DNA from: Flavisolibacter sp.
GTDB lineage: Bacteria; Bacteroidota; Bacteroidia; Chitinophagales; Chitinophagaceae
Direction of reading: 5' to 3'
Assembly (NCBI GenBank): GCA_025936195.1
Contig: JAICTW010000055.1
Span: forward strand, 1-9,150
DNA: 9,150 nucleotides
The translations under genes and the position numbers were made by a program. Position 1 is the first letter of the stretch. Each line of letters starts with the position of its first letter. Below the pieces are notes generated by a model. The model saw nothing but the letters and a program-made list of their open reading frames with translations, ran no database searches and was not told the DNA's origin. Positions 1 to 7,128 of this stretch are shown here, piece by piece.

Positions 1-2376
1 AAATGAACGTAATTGTTCTTCTGGCAACAGTTGTTCAATCTTTCTCTTATTTTCTTCGCTCAAATCAGTGTATTGGTCAAGCTGCATTTTCAAACGTTGC
101 ACTTCTTTAAAGTGGTTAATAAACTCCGCACGTGCAATATCACCTTTTAAATTATTTACGGCATCAGGCTTACATTCCAATCCACGAGATTGCATAAACT
201 TATCAAGAGCCTCAACCGCCTTTTCAAATTTGCTTATTACTATCGGTGCAGGATCAACCAACCAGATTTCTTTTGCCTTTCCTGTGTCTTCGCCAGAGAA
301 CAAAGCGATAGCTTCATCAACAGCAGGTTGCTGTTGCCGGAAGTCGAGAATATTACCATAAGGTTTGCTGTCATTCAAAATCCGGTTGGTACGAGAAAAT
401 GCTTGTATTAAACCATGATACTTCAGGTTCTTATCTACATACAACGTGTTGAGGTATTTGGAATCAAAACCGGTGAGCAGCATATCCACTACAATTACTA
501 CATCTATTTTATTCGTGTGCGGAAAATCGGCGTTCGTGTACTTCTGATCTTTTATGCGTTGCTGAACATCCTGGTAATACAGGTCAAACTCATTAATGCT
601 GTGATTCGTTTTATACTGTTCGTTATAATCCCTGATAATGGCTTTCAGTGCTAACTTCTTTTCATCCGGTGCTTCTTCATTGTCCAGCTTTTCTTGCGGC
701 AGGTCTTCCTGTATTTGCAGTACATCTTTATTGCCTTCGGCAGGTGGAGAAAACACACACACAATGTTTAAAGGAATGAAACTCTCGTCTGTTGCTTTGC
801 GCTTTAGCTGTATATCCTTAAACAGGTAATAATATTCTATAGCGTCATTGATGGAACCTGTTGCCTGTAAAGCGTTAAAACGCCTTGAGTTGGTTGCAGC
901 ATCATGTTTGTCAAGTATTGTTTTTATCACGGATGTTTTATGCACCGGGTCACTGGGCTTAACATTCTTCTCCGGTTTAAAATAGTCCACATGAAAACGA
1001 AGAACGTTTTTATCCTCTATGGCGTGAGTAATAGTATAGGCATGTAACTGTTTTTGAAAAATATCTTTCGTTGTTACATAAGTGCCTACCGTACCATCTA
1101 TTTGTTTATAGTTGGCATTGAGTTCAAAAATAGGCGTGCCGGTAAAGCCAAAGAGTTGAGCATTTGGGAAGAATTTTTCAATGGCTTTGTGGTTTTCGCC
1201 AAACTGCGAACGATGACACTCATCAAATATGAAGACCAAACGTTTTTTGCTAAGAGGTTGTAATTGCTCCTTGTAATTTTTCCGGTGATTGGGGTCCAAT
1301 GCCAAACCTAATTTTTGAATGGTGGTCACAATTACTTTATCTGCATAATCTTCCGACAACATGCGCCGTACCAGTGTTTCGGTGTTCGTATTCTCTTCCA
1401 CACAACCTTCTTGAAACTTATTGAACTCTTCACGGGTTTGCCTGTCAAGATCTTTACGGTCAACAACAAACAAACATTTTTCTATATCAGGATTGTCTTT
1501 TAGTAAAGTAGATGCTTTAAATGAGGTAAGCGTTTTACCACTGCCTGTTGTATGCCATATATAACCATTACCCCTGTTTTGATGAATGCAATCAACAATG
1601 GCTTTTACTGCATAAATCTGGTAAGGCCGCATCACGATCAGCTTCTGTTCACTTTCCACCAACACCATGTAGCGGCTGATCATTTCTCCAAGCGTACACT
1701 TGGCCAGAAACTTTTCAGCGAAATTATCTAAGTGAGTGATTTTTCTATTGTCTTCACTTGCCCATTGATATACAGGTAAAAATTGTTCATCAGCATTAAA
1801 GCTAAAGTGCTGATTGCGATTGTTGGCGAAATAGTACGTATTAGAACGATTACTTACAATAAACAATTGCATAAAGCAAAGCAGTGAATTGGTGTAGCCA
1901 TTGCCGGGATCAGCTTTATAATCTATAATTTGCTGCATGGCACGGCGTGGGCTAATCTCTAGCGTCTTCAACTCAATTTGCACAACGGGAATACCATTGA
2001 TAAGCAGTATCACATCATATCGGTGATTACTGTTTTCAGTATTCATCCGCAATTGGTTGATGACTTCAAACTCATTTTTACACCAGTCTTTGATGTTGAC
2101 AAGGGTATAATGTAAAGGAGTGCCATCTTCACGTTGAAAGCTGTTTATCTGGCGTAAAATTTTGGAGGCGTTAAATACATCAGGGTTAATAATCTCATCA
2201 CGCAGCCGGGCAAATTCAGCTTCCGTTAAATGGACTTTGTTCAGAGCTTCAAATTTCTTACAAAAGTTTTGCTCTAGTGCCTTACGATCACGAATGTCAG
2301 AACGATAGGTATATTTAAGGTCCTGTAATTTCCCAATGAAGCCGTATTCAATTTGAGGTTCGTTGACAGTGTTCAT
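1..2376 (-). CDS. hsdR: Type I restriction enzyme R subunit (HsdR), 3' end outside the window
   Basis: This is the motor and nuclease subunit of a type I restriction-modification complex, which translocates unmodified DNA using ATP and then cuts it. 792 codons are visible; the family usually has about 1,000 residues, so the C-terminal part that contacts the methylase is off the left edge. The N-terminal nuclease core has Asp121, Glu135-Leu-Lys137 and a QxxxY at 149-153. The D-x13-E-x-K spacing equals that of the R.EcoR124I nuclease site. The helicase motor follows: Walker A TTGSGKT (276-282), VVDRKDLDRQ (304-313), TTIQKL (351-356), DECHRSQ (385-391), FTGTP (411-415), DMLLTGFD (631-638) and QAFSRTNR (658-665). 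All key residues are intact. The ATG at 2376 is the only ATG after the in-frame stop at 2389-2391; no Shine-Dalgarno is visible, which is normal for Bacteroidota. hsdM and hsdS are not in the window and may lie to the left. Confidence 0.96.
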   Translation of the reverse strand, partial: MNTVNEPQIEYGFIGKLQDLKYTYRSDIRDRKALEQNFCKKFEALNKVHLTEAEFARLRDEIINPDVFNASKILRQINSFQREDGTPLHYTLVNIKDWCKNEFEVINQLRMNTENSNHRYDVILLINGIPVVQIELKTLEISPRRAMQQIIDYKADPGNGYTNSLLCFMQLFIVSNRSNTYYFANNRNQHFSFNADEQFLPVYQWASEDNRKITHLDNFAEKFLAKCTLGEMISRYMVLVESEQKLIVMRPYQIYAVKAIVDCIHQNRGNGYIWHTTGSGKTLTSFKASTLLKDNPDIEKCLFVVDRKDLDRQTREEFNKFQEGCVEENTNTETLVRRMLSEDYADKVIVTTIQKLGLALDPNHRKNYKEQLQPLSKKRLVFIFDECHRSQFGENHKAIEKFFPNAQLFGFTGTPIFELNANYKQIDGTVGTYVTTKDIFQKQLHAYTITHAIEDKNVLRFHVDYFKPEKNVKPSDPVHKTSVIKTILDKHDAATNSRRFNALQATGSINDAIEYYYLFKDIQLKRKATDESFIPLNIVCVFSPPAEGNKDVLQIQEDLPQEKLDNEEAPDEKKLALKAIIRDYNEQYKTNHSINEFDLYYQDVQQRIKDQKYTNADFPHTNKIDVVIVVDMLLTGFDSKYLNTLYVDKNLKYHGLIQAFSRTNRILNDSKPYGNILDFRQQQPAVDEAIALFSGEDTGKAKEIWLVDPAPIVISKFEKAVEALDKFMQSRGLECKPDAVNNLKGDIARAEFINHFKEVQRLKMQLDQYTDLSEENKRKIEQLLPEEQLRSF

Positions 2377-2557
2377 CTGGGCTGAAAATTACAGATGTTT
2401 TGTTGTTTATAGAATGATTGTACAATTTGCGCTTTCATTCATTGTAGCATAATTATCCTTCCTCCGCCTCCAACACCTCTTAACCGCCATTAACAAGGCC
2501 TCTTTCAAGTTAATTTTGGTAGTACTACTTTCGGTTCAGGCTTCGGTTCTTTCTGTT

Positions 2558-2908
2558 TTACCACCGGCTGTTCCTCCCATCTTCACCAATTCCCAAGGAG
2601 GCGTTTCCTTTGCCATTTTTCCTCTTCTCAAAAAATGCTTTCTTCGCTTTATGAAATACACTCTCTCCCGGCTTTAAATCCTTTTCATACGCAGCCCTCA
2701 GCAGCGGATCTCTTTTAACCTTGCCTGCATAGGCATTCGCTTCTTTCATCAGTTCTCTTTGTGCCTTCTGCCTTTCACTGGCCTTCACCTTGCTCATGTC
2801 GGGATACCTGCTTACCACGGTCTTGTCCGCATACCGTTTAAAAACAATCTCCTTTCCCAAAGCCCCACTCAGGGCTTCAAACAGGGAATGCTTGCTTACT
2901 CTTGCCAT
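2558..2908 (-). CDS. Hypothetical protein, 116 aa, possibly with a frameshifted C-terminus
   Basis: The function is unknown. The product is small, very basic and has no signal peptide or membrane segment, so it is probably cytoplasmic. The N-terminal pattern LSGALGKEIVFKRYADKTVV followed by SRYPDM, and the later DPLLRAAYE and GESVFHKA, resemble a recurrent uncharacterised Bacteroidota family that I recognise only by pattern; I know of no assigned function. The middle (about 40-100) is rich in Lys, Arg, Glu and Ala and is probably helical. The ATG at 2908 is preceded by an A-rich leader. The annotated end (GEDGRNSRW) is unlike a conserved terminus. One base of frame shift at the GGG around 2580 would instead give a 23-residue Lys/Pro/Glu-rich tail ending at 2505. 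The gene lies upstream of hsdR on the same strand, 181 bases away, so co-transcription is possible but not shown. Confidence 0.72.
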   Translation of the reverse strand: MARVSKHSLFEALSGALGKEIVFKRYADKTVVSRYPDMSKVKASERQKAQRELMKEANAYAGKVKRDPLLRAAYEKDLKPGESVFHKAKKAFFEKRKNGKGNASLGIGEDGRNSRW

Positions 2909-2983
2909 TTAGTTTTATTTAGGGTTAATGATAATACACCTTTGCTTCATGGAAAGGCCATACCAAACCGTAGTCAAAGCCTC

Positions 2984-3016
2984 CAATGCTTCGACCATCC
3001 TTCGATCATCCCTCGA
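2984..3016. repeat. Three imperfect 11-bp tandem repeats
   Basis: Three adjacent units read CAATGCTTCGA (2984-2994), CCATCCTTCGA (2995-3005) and TCATCCCTCGA (3006-3016) on the plus strand. On the minus strand, the direction of the downstream 116-aa gene, the unit is approximately TCGAAGGATGR. The array lies 76-108 bases before that gene's ATG. A period of 11 is close to one DNA turn, so a protein could bind the same face repeatedly. It could also be a decayed minisatellite. The role is unknown. Confidence 0.6.
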
Positions 3017-3303
3017 CTGTTCTTAGACCTTACTGCGATATTAATCGGGAAATTTCAAAACTGCAAGAGGGAGAACATGGCTTTGAACAGGAGAACAAGA
3101 GCCTTTTCTAAAACGTTTGAGAAGCACTGAATGCTCCCTTTCTGTAAGGCAAAATAATAGCGGACAAGCAGATTTCAAAGCATTGTCCCTTCAAATAAAC
3201 AAGCTTTTATTCACACAAGCATTACTTTTTGCATGGACTTTTTGTAAAGCGATTCTCTGCTTAACGTAAACCAAACAGCAGGAAAATAAAATTCTTCCTG
3301 TAA

Positions 3304-3322
3304 TATGTACTTCGCACACATT
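3304..3322. promoter_or_regulatory. Candidate operator upstream of the GH13 gene (copy 1)
   Basis: TATGTACTTCGCACACATT contains the imperfect inverted repeat TATGT-N7-ACACA, pairing at four of five arm positions. It matches the element at 7073-7091 at 14 of 19 positions, with the same dyad axis, and ends 34 bases before the hydrolase ATG. An identical AAAATTCT octamer stands upstream of both copies (3288-3295 here, 8 bases before the palindrome). The placement suits an operator or core promoter element. Binding by the Nudix-type regulator encoded just downstream is an inference. If correct, the regulator controls its own transcription unit. Confidence 0.5.
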
Positions 3323-3356
3323 TAATATTATCTTAGTCGCAGAATTGTTTTGCTTT

Positions 3357-6254
3357 ATGAAGAGAATGTTACTGGTTGCCATAACTGCTGTTCTTAGCTT
3401 GTTTGTACATGCCCAATTGCTTAACTGGTCGCCCGCCTTTCCAAAAGAAGATGATGCCTCACAAACTTTAGTGATCACCGTTGATGCAACAAAGGGAAAC
3501 AAAGGATTGATGGATTATTCACCTACCAATGATGTGTATGTGCATATTGGTGTGATCACGAATTTAAGTTCAAGCCCAACCAATTGGCTGTATGTAAAAT
3601 TCAATCAAAATTTTAATCTGCCCAATCCGCAATTACAGGCAACTTATATTGGAGATAACCAATGGCAATTCACTATTACAGGAAGTTTAAAAACTTATTT
3701 TGGAGTTCCTGCAACTGAAACCATTAGAAAGATTGCCATTCTTTTTCGGAACGGGAATGGAAGTAAAAAACAGGCAAACAGTGACAACAGTGATATGTAT
3801 GTTCCTGTTTATGCAAACACCTTAGCCGTTCGCTTATTTGAGCCGCCCACACAACCCAAATACGTTCCCGTTCCTGAACCACAAAACTGGAATCTGGGAG
3901 ACGTAGTCACAATCGCGGCTGAGGCAAGTAAATTCTGTACGATCAATTTGTTCCAGAACGGCGCTCTTGTTGGAACTACAGATCCAATTGATACAGATAC
4001 TATCGGTTCTGATATTACCATAACGGCTTATGGCAATCAACAAATAATAGCAGAAGCCACTGATGGCACCACTACCGTGTATGATACTTTAAACATTTTT
4101 GTATCTCCACCAGGTTCTCCGATTGTGGTATTGCCTGCCGGAGTGAGAGACGGCATTAATTATGAGCCGGGAGATACATCGGTAACATTAGTGTTGCGGG
4201 CACCTGATAAAAGCAAAGTCACTGTAATTGGTGATTTCAACAACTGGATACAGAATACCGGTTACATTATGAACAAAACACCTGATGGAAAATTCTTTTG
4301 GCTGCGCATTCATCCATTGACAGCAGGAGCGGAATACGCATATCAATATATTGTTGACGATACGATTAAAATTGCAGATCCTTATGCGGGAAAGATTTTA
4401 GATCCATCCAACGATCAGTTCATTCCTTCAACAACTTATCCCAACTTAAAACAATATCCTACAGGACAAACCGGCATTGTAAGCGTATTGCAAACCGCAC
4501 AACCAGCTTACAATTGGACAGCTAGCAGTTTTGTACGTCCTGATAAAAAGAGCCTTGTTATTTATGAATTACTGGTGAGAGATTTTGTTGCGGCACACGA
4601 TTGGAAAACGATAACAGATAGTTTGAGTTATTTAAAAAAATTAGGAATAAACGCTATTGAAGTAATGCCCTTCAATGAATTTGAAGGCAATAGCAGTTGG
4701 GGCTACAATCCTGATTTTTATTTTGCTCTCGATAAATATTACGGAACAAAAACTTCGCTAAAAACTTTCATTGATTCCTGCCACAGAAATGGAATTGCCG
4801 TCATCATGGATATTGCACTGAATCATTCCTTTGGTTCATCACCCATGGTACAATTGTATTGGGATGCAGCGAACAACCGTCCTGCTGCCAATAATCCCTG
4901 GTTCAATCCTGTTGCCAAACATCCTTATAATGTGGGTTATGATATGAACCATGAAAGCCCCGATACTAAATATTATTTTGGGAGAATTGTAGAAAACTGG
5001 TTGCAGCAATATAAAATAGATGGCTTCCGCTTTGACTTATCAAAAGGATTTACGCAAAATAATTCCTGTACAACATCGGACTGCAGTTCCGCTACAGAAG
5101 TTAGTAATTGGGGACACTATGATGCTTCAAGAATCGCTATTTGGAAAGGATATTATGATACACTGCAAAACAAGTCGGCAGGATCGTATGCTATTCTGGA
5201 ACATTTTGCTGATAACACCGAAGAAACAGAACTGGCCAATTATGGATTAATGCTTTGGAACAACCTGGCTTATAATTATCAGCAGGCTGCAATGGGATAT
5301 GCTACAGGAAGTGATTTGTCCGGTGTTGTCCGTTCGCCTTTGAATTGGGTAAGCTATATGGAAAGTCATGATGAGGAACGCATTGTTTATAAGAATCTTA
5401 CTTATGGAAACAAAGTACCCGGTGGCTACAATATAACAGATACGGCTACGGCACTAAAGCGAATGGAAATGGACGCTGCATTTTTATTTACTGTTCCCGG
5501 CCCTAAAATGCTTTGGCAGTTTGGAGAACTGGGTTATGATTATTCGATCAATTATTGTACGAACGGAACGATCAACAACAACTGCCGTTTAGATCCAAAA
5601 CCTATTCGTTGGGACTATTTGAACGATCCGCGTCGGAAGAGTGTTTACAATACCTATAGTAGTTTGATCAATCTTCGTTTTCATCCATGGTATAAGGATG
5701 CTTTTGTCAGCGGAACGCTTGACCGCAGTTTAAACGGAATGGTAAAATGGATCAAACTCTCTTCGGGTGACAGTTCTTATTTAGTTGCTGTTGGCAATTT
5801 TGATGTTACACCGCAAACGGCAACCGTTACTTTTCAGTCTGCAGGTACTTGGTACGATTACCTGAATAATGTAACCTTCACTTCAACAGGAACTGCACAA
5901 AACATCAGTTTGCAGCCTGGAGAATTTCATGTGTATGTAAACCGCAACGTCAATAATGTTACCGCCACTCCGGTTACAATCGTTCCATGGAACGGAACCG
6001 ATTTGCAGGCAAAGGCTTTTCCCAATCCGGTTTCTTCTGATTTCAATATTGAACTGAATCTGCCTCAAAGCACTGCCGTGCATATTGATCTTTATACAAC
6101 CTTGGGTCAGTACGTAAGCAGTTTGTACGATGGATTTTTGGCAAGAGGCACGCATCAATTGCCCATTAAAAGAAAAACGGTTTTAAATGGAAGTTATTAT
6201 GTAAAGATCACCACTAAAACTGCAACCAAAACGATTCAGGTCACCTTTCAATAA
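3357..6254 (+). CDS. Secreted multidomain GH13 alpha-amylase-family hydrolase with T9SS sorting domain
   Basis: A 965-residue enzyme predicted to act on alpha-1,4-glucans such as starch or glycogen outside the cell. Residues 1-19 form a signal peptide (basic MKR, hydrophobic core, VHA then Gln). About 20-155 is a beta-rich module seen in Bacteroidota amylases and perhaps glycan-binding; about 165-250 is Ig-like. About 258-345 is an E-set/CBM48-like module with GDFNNW at 292-297. The GH13 barrel spans about 400-780: D485..N489-H490 in DIALNH, R558 and nucleophile D560 in GFRFD, acid/base E615 in AILEH, and H671-D672 in ESHDEER. The catalytic triad is complete. The end (about 885-965, from FPNPV to KTIQVTFQ) is a type A T9SS sorting domain that directs export and surface attachment or release. 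Close Cys pairs 571/576 and 734/743 could form disulfides. ATG 3357 is preferred over an in-frame TTG at 3345, which would add MFCF before the signal peptide. The exact product specificity (amylase, pullulanase or transferase) cannot be read from the sequence. Confidence 0.93.
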   Translation: MKRMLLVAITAVLSLFVHAQLLNWSPAFPKEDDASQTLVITVDATKGNKGLMDYSPTNDVYVHIGVITNLSSSPTNWLYVKFNQNFNLPNPQLQATYIGDNQWQFTITGSLKTYFGVPATETIRKIAILFRNGNGSKKQANSDNSDMYVPVYANTLAVRLFEPPTQPKYVPVPEPQNWNLGDVVTIAAEASKFCTINLFQNGALVGTTDPIDTDTIGSDITITAYGNQQIIAEATDGTTTVYDTLNIFVSPPGSPIVVLPAGVRDGINYEPGDTSVTLVLRAPDKSKVTVIGDFNNWIQNTGYIMNKTPDGKFFWLRIHPLTAGAEYAYQYIVDDTIKIADPYAGKILDPSNDQFIPSTTYPNLKQYPTGQTGIVSVLQTAQPAYNWTASSFVRPDKKSLVIYELLVRDFVAAHDWKTITDSLSYLKKLGINAIEVMPFNEFEGNSSWGYNPDFYFALDKYYGTKTSLKTFIDSCHRNGIAVIMDIALNHSFGSSPMVQLYWDAANNRPAANNPWFNPVAKHPYNVGYDMNHESPDTKYYFGRIVENWLQQYKIDGFRFDLSKGFTQNNSCTTSDCSSATEVSNWGHYDASRIAIWKGYYDTLQNKSAGSYAILEHFADNTEETELANYGLMLWNNLAYNYQQAAMGYATGSDLSGVVRSPLNWVSYMESHDEERIVYKNLTYGNKVPGGYNITDTATALKRMEMDAAFLFTVPGPKMLWQFGELGYDYSINYCTNGTINNNCRLDPKPIRWDYLNDPRRKSVYNTYSSLINLRFHPWYKDAFVSGTLDRSLNGMVKWIKLSSGDSSYLVAVGNFDVTPQTATVTFQSAGTWYDYLNNVTFTSTGTAQNISLQPGEFHVYVNRNVNNVTATPVTIVPWNGTDLQAKAFPNPVSSDFNIELNLPQSTAVHIDLYTTLGQYVSSLYDGFLARGTHQLPIKRKTVLNGSYYVKITTKTATKTIQVTFQ

Positions 6255-6260
6255 CTGCTT

Positions 6261-6989
6261 ATGCAAAAAACTCATTTAAAAAATGCAGAGATAGAAAAAC
6301 GTACCCACCTTGAGTTTTTCAATATTGCTCTCTCTGTTGACTGTGTTATTTTTTGTTACGATAAAAGGAAGCTAAAAGTACTGGTGTTTGAATCCGATTT
6401 TGAAGAATACGCAGGCATGTTATCGCTGATCGGCGATCTGGTGCAGCCGCAGGAAGATCTGGAAGAAGCACCTTACAGAATATTGCAGGAACGGGCAGGC
6501 CTGCACGATGTGTACATGGAGCAGGTTTATACATTCGGAAGTGTGGACAGGCATCCTTCGGGAAGAGTGATTACGACTGCTTATTATTCTTTAGTTGATA
6601 TCAAAACACATAAGCTGCCGCAAAGTGAAACCAATCTTCACTGGCATGAGGCAGATGATATTTGTGAAATGGCTTTCGATCATAAAATGATTTTAGATAA
6701 CTGCCTGCAACGGCTGCGTGAAAAAGTGATGGAGCATCCTGTTGTATTTAATTTGTTACCGGAAAAATTTTCTTTGCGCGAATTGCAGGATTTGTATGAA
6801 GCCATATTGGGTGTTGATTTGGACAGAAGGAATTTCCGCAAAAGGATCATGCTTAAAAACTGGCTCGTTGATTTGAATGAAATGGAAGAAGATGTGCCGC
6901 ACCGTCCGGGTAAATTGTACAAATTGAGAAATCAACTGAAGAGTAATGGTAAAAGGATGAGGTCAAAGAACCAAAAACTGGCTGTATAA
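6261..6989 (+). CDS. Nudix-related winged-helix transcription regulator (NrtR/AraR type)
   Basis: A 242-residue cytoplasmic DNA-binding regulator. Residues about 22-145 form a Nudix-fold domain. The Nudix-box region (58-81, GDLVQPQEDLEEAPYR then ILQERAGL) keeps the glycine and hydrophobic frame, but the catalytic REXXEE reads RILQER, so two metal-binding glutamates are lost. The domain is therefore probably a ligand sensor and not a hydrolase. Residues about 160-222 (FNLLPEKFSLRELQDLYEAI, LDRRNFRKR and RPGKLYKL) match the C-terminal winged helix of the NrtR family. Relatives in Bacteroidota include AraR, the arabinose regulator of Bacteroides, which senses a sugar. The ATG is six bases after the hydrolase stop, so the two genes are very likely one transcript. 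The position between an amylase and a SusC transporter suggests control of alpha-glucan use by a maltose- or glucose-derived signal; that ligand is inferred. The basic tail (KRMRSKNQK) may add DNA contacts. Confidence 0.9.
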   Translation: MQKTHLKNAEIEKRTHLEFFNIALSVDCVIFCYDKRKLKVLVFESDFEEYAGMLSLIGDLVQPQEDLEEAPYRILQERAGLHDVYMEQVYTFGSVDRHPSGRVITTAYYSLVDIKTHKLPQSETNLHWHEADDICEMAFDHKMILDNCLQRLREKVMEHPVVFNLLPEKFSLRELQDLYEAILGVDLDRRNFRKRIMLKNWLVDLNEMEEDVPHRPGKLYKLRNQLKSNGKRMRSKNQKLAV

Positions 6990-7072
6990 TACAGCAATTT
7001 GCGGATGATCATTATCATTTAATTAAAAAAACGAAAAGAATATTTTCAGATGATTTAAAAATTCTCTAAAAT

Positions 7073-7091
7073 TGTGTTCTTAATACACATT
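7073..7091. promoter_or_regulatory. Candidate operator/promoter element upstream of the SusC-like gene (copy 2)
   Basis: TGTGTTCTTAATACACATT contains a perfect 5-bp inverted repeat, TGTGT-N7-ACACA (7073-7089). It matches the element at 3304-3322 at 14 of 19 positions, including ACACATT, and ends 31-37 bases before the candidate start codons. TAAAATTG at 7067-7074, one base away from the Bacteroidota -7 consensus TAnnTTTG, overlaps its left edge, but I see no clear TTG element at the expected upstream distance. AAAATTCT (7058-7065) is shared with copy 1. If the regulator binds here, it would interfere with polymerase at this promoter; this is inference. Confidence 0.52.
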
Positions 7092-7128
7092 ACTGCTTTA
7101 AGGACTCTCTTAAACAATTTTGATGCTT

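Larger units (their letters stand above)
2909..3356. other. Non-coding intergenic region between divergent genes
   Basis: This stretch separates the minus-strand 116-aa gene from the plus-strand hydrolase gene, so it must hold the start signals of both. I find no convincing coding region in it. It contains the 11-bp tandem repeat at 2984-3016, two copies of ACTTTTTG 13 bases apart (3224-3231 and 3237-3244), and the palindrome at 3304-3322. No convincing Bacteroidota promoter pair (TTG at -33, TAnnTTTG at -7) could be fixed for either gene. Confidence 0.6.

Noticed and set aside
68..1503. Several plus-strand open frames opposite hsdR
   Set aside because: They are all antisense to a continuous 792-codon frame with every expected restriction-subunit motif.
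2932..2939. TAATACAC upstream of the 116-aa gene, resembling half of the proposed operator
   Set aside because: The partner arm TGTGT is missing at the required distance. A single eight-base AT-rich half-site is expected by chance.
2759..3130. Plus-strand open frame of 123 codons
   Set aside because: It lies antisense to the 116-aa gene and runs through the 11-bp repeat. The translation has no recognisable domain and an unnatural composition.
3224..3244. Two ACTTTTTG copies 13 bases apart
   Set aside because: They are short and T-rich in an AT-rich intergenic region, with no related copy near the other genes; chance is the simplest explanation.
3345..3356. TTG start that would extend the GH13 protein by four residues (MFCF)
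   Set aside because: The ATG at 3357 begins a standard signal peptide with a basic N-terminus. The extension puts Phe-Cys-Phe before it and uses a rarer start codon.
3191..3502. Minus-strand open frame of 103 codons at the start of the hydrolase gene
   Set aside because: It is antisense to the signal peptide region of a clearly real gene, spans the proposed operator, and shows no protein-like features.
5020..5250. Plus-strand open frame of 76 codons inside the GH13 catalytic domain
   Set aside because: It is an out-of-frame shadow of a conserved region containing the catalytic Asp and Glu.
7005..7018. Hairpin ATGAT-CATT-ATCAT after the regulator gene, as a possible terminator
   Set aside because: The stem is only five A/T-rich pairs and is followed by TTAATTAAAAAAA, with no T tract, so it does not support a rho-independent terminator.
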